Assembly: GCF_001427635.1 (NCBI RefSeq)
Contig: NZ_LMHA01000001.1
Location: 2,021,133 to 2,085,132, forward strand
Origin: Pseudoxanthomonas sp. Root65
GTDB taxonomy: Bacteria > Pseudomonadota > Gammaproteobacteria > Xanthomonadales > Xanthomonadaceae
Reading direction: 5' to 3'
Length of the DNA stretch: 64,000 nucleotides
Position numbers and translations under genes: made by a program. The notes under the pieces were generated by a model that saw nothing but the letters and a program-made list of their open reading frames with translations, did no database searches and had not been told where the DNA came from. Each line of letters begins with the position of its first letter. Positions within the stretch are counted from its first letter, which is position 1. Shown one piece after another: positions 9,670-19,415 of this stretch.

Positions 9670-10194
9670 GTGAAGGGACTCGCGTGGTGGATGCTTGCCT
9701 TGATGGTGTCGAGTGGCTGTGCGACCCGGACCGGAAATGTCGATCAGCGCATGCTGCTTCCGGACGGCGCGGCGCGCTATGAGATGGAGCCCCATCAGGC
9801 TTTCGTGTTTCCACTGCCGCTGGATAACGCCGCGCCGACGTTTCCCGTGGCGCCCGCCCTGCGCGAGATGCCCGCGACGACCGTGTGTGTCGCTTTCATC
9901 GTCGACGTGCAGGGCGTCACCTCCGAGGTGCGGCCGCTTGAGCAGGCGGGATGCGAGCGGGGTGCACCGGTGGCGCATCTGCACGACGTGGTCATGGTGG
10001 CCGTGGCCGGCTGGCGCTTTTCACCCGCCATGTTCTGCGAGTACCCGGATGCCGCCACCCGCGACCGCGACTGGAATGGCACCGGATGCGCAGGCGCCCG
10101 TGTGCAGGCGCGCAGCGTTCCCGTGTCCCTGGCCTACGCCTTCACCTTCGAAGTGCGCGATGGCAAGGGGCGCGTGGTGTCGAAGAAGCGCTGA
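9670..10194 (+). CDS. Putative lipoprotein with a TonB C-terminal-like domain
   Basis: I choose the GTG at 9670, six bases after a GGAGG ribosome site; a GTG at 9649 is also in frame. The 174-residue product begins with a short hydrophobic segment ending in a Cys (WWMLALMVSSGCA), a weak lipobox because the -3 position is Ser. The rest resembles the energy-transducer C-terminal fold of TonB-like proteins: TVCVAFIVDVQGVTSEV, then AVAGWRFSPAMF, then PVSLAYAFTFEVRDG, matching the strand-helix-strand pattern of that family. It has no proline-rich linker and no long transmembrane anchor, so it is probably not a working TonB. It stands alone between two minus-strand genes. Function unknown. Confidence 0.65.
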   Translation: MKGLAWWMLALMVSSGCATRTGNVDQRMLLPDGAARYEMEPHQAFVFPLPLDNAAPTFPVAPALREMPATTVCVAFIVDVQGVTSEVRPLEQAGCERGAPVAHLHDVVMVAVAGWRFSPAMFCEYPDAATRDRDWNGTGCAGARVQARSVPVSLAYAFTFEVRDGKGRVVSKKR

Positions 10195-10197
10195 CGC

Positions 10198-10815
10198 TCA
10201 TTCCAGTACGTGCACCGAGTCGGCGACCCGTCGCACCTCGTCCGGATGATGGCTCACGTAGACGATGGGCAGGCGGATCTCGTCGCGCACGCGCTGCAGG
10301 TAAGGGATCAGTTCCTCCCTGCGCGCCTGGTCCAGCGCCGACAACGGTTCGTCGAACAGCAGCAGCGAGGGTTGCGACAGCAGGGCGCGGCCGATCGCCA
10401 CACGCTGGGCTTCGCCGCCGGACAGATTGCGCGTGCGGCGGGACAGCAGGGGGGCGATGCCGAGCAGCTCGACCACCGCATCAAAACCGAATCGTGGCGC
10501 GCCGCGCCCACCATGCCGCCCGTACTGCAGGTTGCGCCGCACATCGAGGTGCGGGAACAGGCGCGCATCCTGGAACACGTATCCCACGCGCCGGCGATGC
10601 ACGGGTTCGTCGATCCGCCGCGCGCTGTCGAACAGGCACTGGCCATCCACCTCGATCCGGCCCGCCACGGGCGTGATCAAGCCGGCGATGGCGTTGAGCA
10701 CGGAGGTTTTGCCGGCACCCGACGGCCCGACCAGCGCGATCACGCGCGCGTCGTCGTCGATACGCACGTGACGATGGAAGTGGCCCCGCCGCAGTTCGAT
10801 GTCCAGCTTCACCAT
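10198..10815 (-). CDS. modC: Molybdate ABC transporter, ATP-binding protein
   Basis: This is the ATPase of the molybdate importer. It has a Walker A motif (GPSGAGKTSVLNA), an ABC signature (LSGGEAQRVAIGRA) and a Walker B (LLLFDEPLSALD), followed by the H-loop (VYVSHHPDEV). Its start overlaps the modB stop (TGATG), and the order modA-modB-modC supports the molybdate call. At 205 residues it holds only the nucleotide-binding domain: the C-terminal TOBE (Mo-binding regulatory) domain of E. coli ModC, which is about 350 residues, is absent. The ATG at 10815 is preferred because it gives the usual N-terminal beta strand (MVKLDIEL); an ATG 15 codons upstream would run further into modB. Confidence 0.88.
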   Translation of the reverse strand: MVKLDIELRRGHFHRHVRIDDDARVIALVGPSGAGKTSVLNAIAGLITPVAGRIEVDGQCLFDSARRIDEPVHRRRVGYVFQDARLFPHLDVRRNLQYGRHGGRGAPRFGFDAVVELLGIAPLLSRRTRNLSGGEAQRVAIGRALLSQPSLLLFDEPLSALDQARREELIPYLQRVRDEIRLPIVYVSHHPDEVRRVADSVHVLE

Positions 10816-11516
10816 CAGCTGTCCTCCCCGTGACGCGTGTAGTGGCGCCGCACGAGCCATTCCGAGAACAGCAGCGCCGCCAGCGAGATCACCACGGCCA
10901 CCGCGGCCAGCCGCCAGATGCCGGCTTCGCCGCCGGGCACCTGCATCAGGCCGTAGATGGCCGACGACAGCGTCTGTGTTTCACCGGGGATGTTCGACAC
11001 GAAGGTGATGGTCGCGCCGAATTCGCCCAGCGCCTTCGCGAACGCCAGCACGCTGCCGGCGACCAGGCCCGGCCACGCCAGCGGCAGGGTGATGGTGAAG
11101 AACACGCGCCACGGCCCGGCGCCGAGCGTGGAGGCGGCCTGTTCCAGTCGCCGGTCCGTCGCTTCCAGCGACAGCCGGATGGAACGCACCATCAACGGGA
11201 ACCCCATCACCGCACAGGCCAGCGCCGCACCGGTCCAGCGGAACGCGAACACGATGCCGAAGCGCTCCTGCAGGAAGGCACCGACGGTGCCCTGCGTGCC
11301 CAGCGTCACCAGCAGCGCGTAGCCCATCACCACCGGCGGCAACACCAGCGGCAGGTGCACGACGGCGTCGAGCAGCGCCTTGCCGGGAAAGCGCGTGCGC
11401 GCCAGCAGCCAGCCCACCAGTACGCCGAACGGCAGGCTGGCCAGCGCCGCCACCAGCGCCACCTTCAGGCTGAGGCGGATGGCGGTGAGTTCTTCCGGCG
11501 AGAAGGCGTCGAACAT
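10815..11516 (-). CDS. modB: Molybdate ABC transporter, permease
   Basis: A 233-residue inner-membrane permease with about five transmembrane helices, matching ModB in length and sequence. It starts with LTAIRLSLKVALVAALASLPFG, and the cytoplasmic EAA loop that docks ModC reads EQAASTLGAGPWRVFFTITLP. Residues after it (GLVAGSVLAFAKALGEFGAT) carry the ALGEFGAT ending typical of molybdate and sulfate permeases. It lies 7 bp after modA and overlaps modC by one base, so the three genes form one operon read on the minus strand. Confidence 0.93.
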   Translation of the reverse strand: MFDAFSPEELTAIRLSLKVALVAALASLPFGVLVGWLLARTRFPGKALLDAVVHLPLVLPPVVMGYALLVTLGTQGTVGAFLQERFGIVFAFRWTGAALACAVMGFPLMVRSIRLSLEATDRRLEQAASTLGAGPWRVFFTITLPLAWPGLVAGSVLAFAKALGEFGATITFVSNIPGETQTLSSAIYGLMQVPGGEAGIWRLAAVAVVISLAALLFSEWLVRRHYTRHGEDS

Positions 11517-11523
11517 GTGTCGT

Positions 11524-12312
11524 TCACTTCTTCACCGCGAAGCCGCGGCGCTGGAAGACGGCTTCTGCGGCGGGCGAGGCCAGCCACTGCACGAATCGCG
11601 AGGCCTGCACCGAGCGCGGACCGCGCAGTGCCGCCACCGGATAGACGATGGGCGGATGCGAATCGGCGGGGAACGTCGCCAGCACGCGCACGCCCGGCTC
11701 GGCCTTCGCGTCCGACGCGTACACGATGCCCAGCGGTGTTTCGCCGCGCGCCACCAGCATCAGTGCCGCGCGCACGCTCTCGGATTCGGCCAGCCTGGTC
11801 CTGACGCCATTCCACAGCGACAGCGACTCCAGCGCTGCCTTGGCGTACTTGCCCGCAGGCACGGTCTGCGTCTGGCCCACGGCCAGGCGGCCGCTGCCCA
11901 GCGCCGCCAGCAGTGTCGCGGGACGCTTGAGGTCGACCTGAGCCTTGCTGGTCTTCGGGGCCACCAGCACCAACTGGTTGGACAGCAGGTTGCGCCGCGT
12001 GGCGACCTCCAGTTTCTGCCGCTGCTGCAGGTAGTCCATCCACTCCAGGTCGGCGGAGAAGAACACGTCGGCGGGCGCGCCCTGTTCGATCTGACGCGCG
12101 AGTGCGGAGCTGGCGGCGTACGACACGCGGACCGGAACGCCGGTCTGCGTCCGGTAGACCGCCGCGGCTTCGTCCAACGATTCCTTCAGGCTGGCGGCGG
12201 CGAAGACCGTCAGTCCGGCGTTGTCCTGCGCCTGCACGGCCGTGGTCGCCAGCGAAGCAAGCATCACGATCAGGGTGCAGAGCATGTGGCGAAGCAGTGT
12301 GGGCGAGGTCAT
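11524..12312 (-). CDS. modA: Molybdate ABC transporter, periplasmic binding protein
   Basis: A 262-residue periplasmic protein that captures molybdate or tungstate and hands it to ModBC. The ATG at 12312 gives a signal peptide ending TTAVQA before [15 protein letters not shown]; the FAAASLKE stretch is the first oxyanion-binding loop of ModA. Other family marks are [25 protein letters not shown] and [14 protein letters not shown]. The same frame is open for another 272 codons upstream, but that part overlaps the nuclease gene in a different frame and is a GC-rich shadow. No ModE operator could be recognised in the short gap upstream. First gene of modABC. Confidence 0.93.
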   Translation of the reverse strand: MTSPTLLRHMLCTLIVMLASLATTAVQAQDNAGLTVFAAASLKESLDEAAAVYRTQTGVPVRVSYAASSALARQIEQGAPADVFFSADLEWMDYLQQRQKLEVATRRNLLSNQLVLVAPKTSKAQVDLKRPATLLAALGSGRLAVGQTQTVPAGKYAKAALESLSLWNGVRTRLAESESVRAALMLVARGETPLGIVYASDAKAEPGVRVLATFPADSHPPIVYPVAALRGPRSVQASRFVQWLASPAAEAVFQRRGFAVKK

Positions 12313-12389
12313 GCGAACGACTCCTGGGCTGGGCGATTCGATGAGGATGGCGTGCGGGCTCGCCGGTGCCGGAGGGTGCCCGTATCGCT

Positions 12390-13205
12390 TCAGCGCTGCG
12401 CCAGCGCCTTGTTCAACACCGCGGCCAGCGCCACGCCGCCGGCGCGCAACTGGCGCTCCGCGATGGGCAGGTGCTTGTCCACGTAAGCCTGTTCGAGTTT
12501 CGCGCGGCGTGGATAGAAGTCGGGTTGGGTCACCACGCGGCACGACTGTTCGGCCCATGTCGCCGCCGGCGGCGGCAGGGTCATGGCGGCGATGGCGGGA
12601 CGCGGCAAGGTGCGCAGGTGCGCCAGGTAGGCGTGCTCGCTGCGGCCGGTGGACACCAGCATGCGGCTGTCCCACAACGTGTGCATGTTGGTGCCGCGTC
12701 CGTTCCAGTTGATCTGCGCATCGTTGCCGCCCTTGTCGTGCGCGTAGCCTGCATGCAATGGCTGGTGTGCGTCGCCGACGAAATGCACGACGAACTTCAG
12801 CGCCAGCAGCCGCTCGGCGCGCGTGCGACGCGGATCGGCCAGGATCGTCGTCTGCGTGCGGATCGCTTCCACCACGCAGTTCCCGCCCGGGCAGTCGCGG
12901 CGCTGCAGGTAGGTGCAATCGTGCTCGCCGAGGTTGACGAAGTGCCAGTTCGCGCTCTGCTTGCCCAACACAGGATCGTTCTTGCGCAGGTCGTCCGCCC
13001 AGCCGGCGATGCCGGCCAGCGTGGGATCCGGTTCGCCCTGCAGCAGCGCGTCGATCTGGCGGCGCGTGTCCGGCGTCAGGTCGTCCCACGCCAGCAAGGC
13101 GACCAGGCGGTGGCCGAGCAGGCCCCATGCCTGCGCCGGCACGGGCAGCAGGGCGAGGGCGAACGCGGCGACGAGGGTGAGTACAGAAAGAAGGGGACGG
13201 ACCAT
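12390..13205 (-). CDS. S1/P1-type zinc-dependent nuclease (secreted)
   Basis: A 271-residue exported protein of the S1/P1 nuclease family, which degrades single-stranded DNA and RNA with three zinc ions. A signal peptide ([26 protein letters not shown]) is cut before Trp, and the mature N-terminus [10 protein letters not shown] supplies the zinc-binding Trp and His as in P1. The central block [20 protein letters not shown] and the following NMHTLWDS carry the His/Asp ligands of the family. Four cysteines near residues 112-124 may form disulfides. It lies upstream of modA (gap about 77 bp) on the same strand and could be cotranscribed with it, though no functional link is obvious. Confidence 0.9.
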   Translation of the reverse strand: MVRPLLSVLTLVAAFALALLPVPAQAWGLLGHRLVALLAWDDLTPDTRRQIDALLQGEPDPTLAGIAGWADDLRKNDPVLGKQSANWHFVNLGEHDCTYLQRRDCPGGNCVVEAIRTQTTILADPRRTRAERLLALKFVVHFVGDAHQPLHAGYAHDKGGNDAQINWNGRGTNMHTLWDSRMLVSTGRSEHAYLAHLRTLPRPAIAAMTLPPPAATWAEQSCRVVTQPDFYPRRAKLEQAYVDKHLPIAERQLRAGGVALAAVLNKALAQR

Positions 13206-13268
13206 GCCGGTACTTTACCCGACACGGGCCGTCCCCGATTTTGCATCAGCCGACGGATCGTTCGCAGC

Positions 13269-13889
13269 TCAGAACGTCAGGACATAAGCCACGCCGTAGA
13301 CCAGTGGGTCGATGTTCGCGGTGCCCAGGTCCGCGCCATCCACCTTGACGTCGGTGTCGATGTCGATCCAGCGCGCATCCACGCGCACCGCGCCGCGCTC
13401 GCTGACCTTGATGTCGAGGCCCGCATGCGCGGCCAGGCCCCAGGAGTCTTCCAGCTTCAGGTCCGTGCCGGCCAGCGCGCCCTGCGTGTCCTCGCTGAAG
13501 AAGGTGGTGTAGTTCAGGCCGGCGCCGAGGAACGGCGACACCTTACCCTGGCGGTTGAAGTGGTACTGCAGCGAGACCGTCGGCGGCAGGTGCTTGGTGC
13601 TGCCCACCGTGCCGACACCGTCGACGGCGATGTCGTGCTTGAACGGAAGCGCGGCCAGCACTTCCAGGCCCAGGTTGTCGCGCAGGAAGTATTCGAAGGT
13701 GATGGTCGGCTTGACGTCGCTGTCGATGCCCAGCGGCAACGTGCCGCCCGCGAGCGAACCATTGCCGGACGTCGGGTTGACCTGGTGCGCACCAATGCCC
13801 AGCGTCCAGTCGCCCTTGGACTGGGCGAGGGCGGGAACGGCGGCGCCCAGGGCGAGGGCGAGGGCGATCGGGATCAGCGTCTTCTTCAT
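13269..13889 (-). CDS. ompW: OmpW-family outer membrane protein
   Basis: A 206-residue outer-membrane protein predicted to form an eight-stranded beta barrel. It has a signal peptide (MKKTLIPIALALALGAAVPALA), then GDWTLGIGAHQVNP, the extracellular loop region SDVKPTITFEYFLRDNLG, and PPTVSLQYHFN with PFLGAGLNYTTFF. It ends in VAYVLTF, with the terminal Phe required for barrel insertion. OmpW proteins give small hydrophobic molecules a path across the outer membrane, and in E. coli ompW is controlled by oxygen through FNR. That fits the perfect TTGAT-N4-ATCAA box found 57 bp upstream of this start codon. Confidence 0.92.
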   Translation of the reverse strand: MKKTLIPIALALALGAAVPALAQSKGDWTLGIGAHQVNPTSGNGSLAGGTLPLGIDSDVKPTITFEYFLRDNLGLEVLAALPFKHDIAVDGVGTVGSTKHLPPTVSLQYHFNRQGKVSPFLGAGLNYTTFFSEDTQGALAGTDLKLEDSWGLAAHAGLDIKVSERGAVRVDARWIDIDTDVKVDGADLGTANIDPLVYGVAYVLTF

Positions 13890-13946
13890 GGTGATGGGGC
13901 TCGTGGGAAAGTGGCGCCAGTCTCTGCCCCCGTTCCGGCGCCTGCC

Positions 13947-13960
13947 TTGATCCTGATCAA
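13947..13960. promoter_or_regulatory. FNR/CRP-type operator between ompW and gap
   Basis: The sequence TTGATCCTGATCAA is a perfect inverted repeat and matches the FNR/Anr consensus TTGAT-N4-ATCAA at every fixed position. It lies in the 164-bp divergent gap, 57 bp from the ompW start codon and 93 bp from the gap start codon. If ompW transcription starts near 13912, the site would be about 41 bp upstream, as for a class II activator, but no good ompW -10 is visible. Which CRP/FNR-family protein binds is not shown. Confidence 0.65.
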
Positions 13961-13992
13961 TGCCCGCGGGGCTTCGCGGCGGGGCGGCCTGT

Positions 13993-13998
13993 TAGAAT
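13993..13998 (+). promoter_or_regulatory. Probable -10 element for gap
   Basis: TAGAAT (within GTTAGAATGAG) matches the sigma-70 -10 consensus at four of six positions and is the only AT-rich hexamer in this GC-rich gap. It predicts a transcript start near 14005, about 50 bp before the gap ATG. No good -35 is seen at normal spacing, so an activator may be needed; the FNR-type box lies about 40 bp further upstream. Confidence 0.4.
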
Positions 13999-14050
13999 GA
14001 GCGCCCCCGTCAACCCCGCCGCGCCGCGCGCGCGGCCGCAGGAGTCCTGA

Positions 14051-15058
<1,008 letters not shown>

Positions 15059-15080
15059 GCCGCACGCTCCGGTGGTACCG

Positions 15081-15105
15081 CACGGGCGCCCTGGGGGCGC
15101 CCGTG
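15081..15105 (+). terminator. Hairpin after gap (possible terminator)
   Basis: A perfect 10-bp stem (CACGGGCGCC / GGCGCCCGTG) closes a 5-base loop 22 bp after the gap stop. Only a weak T-stretch (TCGTT) follows, so it may be an imperfect rho-independent terminator or an mRNA-stabilising hairpin. Confidence 0.55.
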
Positions 15106-15272
15106 TCGTTTGCGGGTATCGCCAAGTGATACGGAGCGGGCGGAATGGCGCCACCAGCGCATCGAATCTTGCAAATCCGGCCGCCTTGGCCGAGGCTGCG
15201 GCGAGGCTGAATGGACGGCCGGGGAGCGGATGCGTCCGTTCCCGCACCGAACACGCAAAGACGGGGTAGGCA

Positions 15273-17999
15273 ATGGATGATCTGGCGGGAGTGCTGGTGC
15301 TGCTCGGCCTGGCGGTACTGGCCGTGCCGGTATTGCTGATCGTGGCGCTGGTCGCGATCAGTGGGCTGAAGCGCCGGGTGGGCGAGCTGGAACGGCAGGT
15401 GCTGCAGCTGCGCAGCGCGCCGGTGGCGCCTGCCACGCCGCAGGCGGCGAATGTCGCGACGGCCACGCCGACCGATGCCGAGCCGACGTTGGCCGAACTC
15501 GTGCGGTCGCCGCCGGCGCGTGTGGAGACACCGCCTCCCGTGCCAGCGGCCGCGACGCCGCCACCGATTCCCCCGCAGCGCCCCGTCCCTGCGGCAGCCC
15601 CCGTGGAACCCGCGCCGGCGGTGCCGCCGCGTCCGCCACGCCCGGAAGCGCCGCCACGTCCCGCCAGGCCCGATGTGGTCACCGTCGCCCTGCGTGCGGT
15701 GCAACGCTGGTTCACGGTCGGCAACGTGCCGGTGAAGATCGGCGTGCTGGTGCTGTTCGCCGGCGTCGCGGCGCTGCTGAAGTACGGCGCCGACCAGGGC
15801 TGGTTCACCTTGCCGCCGGAATTGCGACTGGCTGGTATCGCCGCGGCAGCGCTGGGCGCGCTGGTCTTCGCGTGGCGCAAGCGCGACAGCAACCGCACCT
15901 TCGCGTTGAGCGTGCAGGGCGGTGCCATCGGCGTGCTGCTGCTGGTGGCGTTCGCGGCGTTCAAGATCTTCGGCGTGATGCCGGCCGGCGCGGCCTTCGC
16001 GCTGAGCATCGTGCTGATTGCAGGCGCGGGCATGCTGGCCGTGCTGCAGGATGCGAAGTCGCTGGCGGTGTTCGCGCTGCTGGCGGGCTTCCTCGCACCC
16101 ATCTGGCTGTCGACCGGCAGCGGCAACCACGTGGCGCTGTTCTCGTACTACGCGGTGCTCAATGCCGCCATCGTCGGCATCGCCTGGTACAAGTCGTGGC
16201 GCGTGCTGAACCTGCTCGGCTTCGTCTTCACCTTCGGCATCGGCACGGCCTGGGGCCTGTTCGACTACGCGCCGGAGAAGTACGCGAGCACGCAGCCGTT
16301 CCTGGCGCTGTTCTTCGCCTTCTACCTGCTGATCCCGCTGCTGTTCGCGCGCCGCCAGCCGGCCGGTCGCCGCGACTTCATCGATGGCTGCCTGGTGTTC
16401 GGCATGCCGCTGGTGGCGTTCTCGCTGCAGGCGGGGCTGATGCAGGGTGGTACGTTCGAAGACAGTCGTCTGCCGCTGGCGTTGTGCGCGCTGGGACTCG
16501 GCGTGCTGTATACCGCGCTGTCGTGGTGGCTGCGTCGCCGTCAAGGCTACGACGTGCTGGTGCAGTCGTACGCGTTGCTGGCGGTGGGCTTCGCCACGCT
16601 GGCGGTGCCGCTGGCGCTGTCGGCGCAGGCGACGGCCTGCGTGTTCGCGCTGGAAGGTGCGGCGCTGGCCTGGCTGGGCCTGCGGCAGTCGCGCCTGCTG
16701 CCGCAGCTGACCGGTGCCGGCCTGCAGCTCGCGGCGGCGGTGGCGTTCTTCATCGCGAGCGCCGACGCGCCGTCGTGGGATACGACGGCTGCCGTGCCGA
16801 TGTTCGCCAACGCGGCCTTCATGAGCGCATTGCTGATCGCGGCCGCAGGCGTTGCCAGTGCCTGGGCGTATCGCGGGCGCAGTGCCGGCGTGGCGCTGGT
16901 GTACTACCTGTGGGCGCTTGCTTGGTGGCTGGGCAACGGCATCGCGGAGATCAATGCCCATCTCGGCCATCGCGACGAACCCGATGCAGTGCTGGCCTTC
17001 ATCGCGTTGACCGGCTGGCTGGCGGCCGAAGTAAATCGCCGGCGTCCGTCCACGGCACTGGCCTGGACCACGCTGGCCGCGCTGGCGTCCGCCGCGCCGC
17101 TGGCGCTGTGGCAGACCGCGGAGCACCAGCAGCCCTTCGCCGGCCATGGCGTGTGGGCATGGCTCGCCTATGCGGTACTCGGCGTCCGCAGCCTGATGTG
17201 CCTGCGCGACAGCGATCATCGCTTGGCTGGTGCGGCGCAGTTCGTCTGGTGGCTGGTGTGGCCGCTGGTGGCGAGCCTGCTGCTGGCCTGGTTGCCCGGG
17301 CATGTGCAGGGCATGGGCAGTGGTTGGCAGGCCGGTCTCATCGCGCTGCCATGGCTGGTGGTGGTGGCGCTCGCGCTGTTCCAGTGGGCGTGGCTGGCCG
17401 CGCCGCTGGGCGAGCGCTTCGCGGCATGGCGCACCCCGTTGTTGAGCGTGCTGTTCCTGGCGCTGGGACTGTGGTGGCTGGTCTCGCTGTTCATGTCCGG
17501 CGGGACGCGGCCGCTGCCGTGGATTCCCGTGGTCAATCCGATGGAACTGGCGCAGCTCGCCGTGCTGGTCCTGCTGCTGCGCTGGTGGATGCCAGAGGCG
17601 CGCGTGCTGCCGCCGGCGCGCATCGTGCTGCTGTCGTCGCTGGCCTTCGTGTGGATCACCTCGGTGGTGCTGCATGCCGTGCATCACTGGGGCGGCGTGC
17701 CGTGGAATGAAAGCCTGCTGTCCGGCAGCCTGGCGCAGACCAGCCTGACCATCACCTGGAGCGTGCTGGGCGTGCTCGGCTGGGTGATCGGATCGCGCCG
17801 TGGCCAGCGCATGCTGTGGCTGGGCGGTGCGGTGCTGATGGGCGTGGTGCTGGCCAAGCTGGTGTTCGTCGATCGCCAGCACCTGGGCAACCTGCTCGGC
17901 ATCGGCTCGTTCATCGGCTACGGCCTGCTGTGCACCGTGGTGGGCTATCTGGCGCCGGCACCGCCGCGCCGCATCGACAACGAGGAAGCACCCGCATGA
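15273..17999 (+). CDS. DUF2339 large polytopic membrane protein
   Basis: A 908-residue inner-membrane protein of the DUF2339 family. The N-terminus has one transmembrane helix (about residues 5-25), a short coiled coil with leucine/glutamate heptads (LKRRVGELERQVLQLR), and a proline/alanine-rich linker to about residue 145. The remaining 750 residues form more than 20 hydrophobic helices, beginning with the conserved FTVGNVPVKIGVLVLFAGVA block. No catalytic motif is visible and no family function is established. Its stop overlaps the start of the DUF3999 gene by four bases (ATGA); these two families are often found side by side, implying a joint complex in the envelope. Confidence 0.85.
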   Translation: MDDLAGVLVLLGLAVLAVPVLLIVALVAISGLKRRVGELERQVLQLRSAPVAPATPQAANVATATPTDAEPTLAELVRSPPARVETPPPVPAAATPPPIPPQRPVPAAAPVEPAPAVPPRPPRPEAPPRPARPDVVTVALRAVQRWFTVGNVPVKIGVLVLFAGVAALLKYGADQGWFTLPPELRLAGIAAAALGALVFAWRKRDSNRTFALSVQGGAIGVLLLVAFAAFKIFGVMPAGAAFALSIVLIAGAGMLAVLQDAKSLAVFALLAGFLAPIWLSTGSGNHVALFSYYAVLNAAIVGIAWYKSWRVLNLLGFVFTFGIGTAWGLFDYAPEKYASTQPFLALFFAFYLLIPLLFARRQPAGRRDFIDGCLVFGMPLVAFSLQAGLMQGGTFEDSRLPLALCALGLGVLYTALSWWLRRRQGYDVLVQSYALLAVGFATLAVPLALSAQATACVFALEGAALAWLGLRQSRLLPQLTGAGLQLAAAVAFFIASADAPSWDTTAAVPMFANAAFMSALLIAAAGVASAWAYRGRSAGVALVYYLWALAWWLGNGIAEINAHLGHRDEPDAVLAFIALTGWLAAEVNRRRPSTALAWTTLAALASAAPLALWQTAEHQQPFAGHGVWAWLAYAVLGVRSLMCLRDSDHRLAGAAQFVWWLVWPLVASLLLAWLPGHVQGMGSGWQAGLIALPWLVVVALALFQWAWLAAPLGERFAAWRTPLLSVLFLALGLWWLVSLFMSGGTRPLPWIPVVNPMELAQLAVLVLLLRWWMPEARVLPPARIVLLSSLAFVWITSVVLHAVHHWGGVPWNESLLSGSLAQTSLTITWSVLGVLGWVIGSRRGQRMLWLGGAVLMGVVLAKLVFVDRQHLGNLLGIGSFIGYGLLCTVVGYLAPAPPRRIDNEEAPA

Positions 18000-19345
18000 A
18001 GAAGTGGCTGATGGTCCTGTGCCTGCTGCCCGTGCTTGCCGGCGCGCAGGCGCCTGCGCCTTACGCGAAGCGCTGGCCGCTGGTGTTGTCGGCCGAACAG
18101 GCGGGCGCGTACCGCGTGGTGCTCGATCGCGAGATCTACACCACCACCGCGTGGCCCGACCTTCGCGACGTCGACGTGCTGGATGCGCACGGCAAGCCGG
18201 TGGCCGCCGCGTTGTTCGGTCCGGAGCAGCCGATGGCCCTGCCGGCGCGGCGCATCGTGGTGCCGTGGTTCCCGCTGCCCGCCCAGCGGCAGGATGCAGA
18301 AGGGCCGTCGCGCGTGTCGGCGCAGTTCGGCGAGAACGGACGCATCGTCCGCATCGAGGCCGATGGCGGCACGGCCGCCTCGGGCCCTGCGCGTGCCTTT
18401 CTGGTCGACCTGAGCGGCATCCGCGACAACGCCGAAGCGCTGGAATTCACCTGGGACACCGGCACGCCGCGCGAATCGCGCTATCGGGTCGAAGGCAGTT
18501 CCGATCTCGAGCAGTGGCAGGTGGTGCAGGAGCGCGTGACGCTGGTCGAACTGCAACGCGGTTCGCAGCGCCTGTTGCGCGACGAAGCGCCGATCCGCGG
18601 CGGCCTTCGCTACATCCGCTTCGTGCCGCTCGATGCCTCGCCTCCCTTGCCGATCCGCGAAGTGCGCGTGCGCCTGGATGCCGTGCACCAGCGGCAGGAC
18701 GTGCAGTGGTCGGAACGTCAGGGGCGTCGCGTTTCCGCGCAGGGAGTGGACAGCTACACCTACGAAAGCGATGGACGCTATCCCGTGGCCTTCGCCGACC
18801 TGGCGATGGACGACTACGCCGTCGGCGAATGGACGCTGGAGAGTCGCGACAGCACGGACGCGCCGTGGCGGCTGCGCGCGGGGCCGTGGGTGGCGTACCG
18901 CGTGGCCGGTGAACAACCCAGCGCCTCGCCGGCGCAGCCACTGTCGAGCGGACCGGCGCGCGACCGTTACTGGCGGCTGCGCAACACCGGCACGCTGCCG
19001 GACCAGGCGCCCACCTTGCGACTCGGTTACCGGCCGGAGGTGGTGGTGTTCGTGGCGCAGGGCACGCCGCCGTACGCCTTGGTCGCGGGCAGCGCGACTG
19101 CGCGCCGCGCCGCCGTACCGATGCCGGCCCTGGTCGATGCGCTGCGCCGCGACCGTGGCGAGGACTGGCAGCCCGCGCCGGCCTACCTGTCTGCGTCCGC
19201 GGTACTGGCCGGCGACGCGGCGCTGGTCGCGCCGCCCACGCCGCGCGACTGGAAGACTTGGCTGCTGTGGGGCCTGCTGATCGCCGGCGCCGCGCTGGTG
19301 GCGGCCTTCGCCTTCAGCCTGTTGCGCAGCCGGCCGCCGGCATAG
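17996..19345 (+). CDS. DUF3999 family exported, membrane-anchored protein
   Basis: A 449-residue protein with a signal peptide ([19 protein letters not shown]) and a single C-terminal transmembrane helix (about residues 422-443, [21 protein letters not shown]) ending in a short basic tail, so most of it is periplasmic. The middle contains beta-sandwich-like sequence ([18 protein letters not shown]), reminiscent of carbohydrate-binding or F5/8-type folds, but this is only a resemblance. It matches DUF3999, usually encoded right after DUF2339. The start codon overlaps the DUF2339 stop, so the two are translationally coupled. Function unknown. Confidence 0.8.
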   Translation: MKKWLMVLCLLPVLAGAQAPAPYAKRWPLVLSAEQAGAYRVVLDREIYTTTAWPDLRDVDVLDAHGKPVAAALFGPEQPMALPARRIVVPWFPLPAQRQDAEGPSRVSAQFGENGRIVRIEADGGTAASGPARAFLVDLSGIRDNAEALEFTWDTGTPRESRYRVEGSSDLEQWQVVQERVTLVELQRGSQRLLRDEAPIRGGLRYIRFVPLDASPPLPIREVRVRLDAVHQRQDVQWSERQGRRVSAQGVDSYTYESDGRYPVAFADLAMDDYAVGEWTLESRDSTDAPWRLRAGPWVAYRVAGEQPSASPAQPLSSGPARDRYWRLRNTGTLPDQAPTLRLGYRPEVVVFVAQGTPPYALVAGSATARRAAVPMPALVDALRRDRGEDWQPAPAYLSASAVLAGDAALVAPPTPRDWKTWLLWGLLIAGAALVAAFAFSLLRSRPPA

Positions 19346-19415
19346 GCCAGCAGCGTTTGCGGCATGCGGGGGCAGGCGGGACAATAGCGGTCTTTCCCGC
19401 TGCCCAGGACTTCCG

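Noticed and set aside
12313..13128. Extension of modA by 272 codons upstream of its signal peptide
   Set aside because: The extra part overlaps the S1/P1 nuclease gene in another frame and lacks protein-like features; the signal peptide marks the real start.
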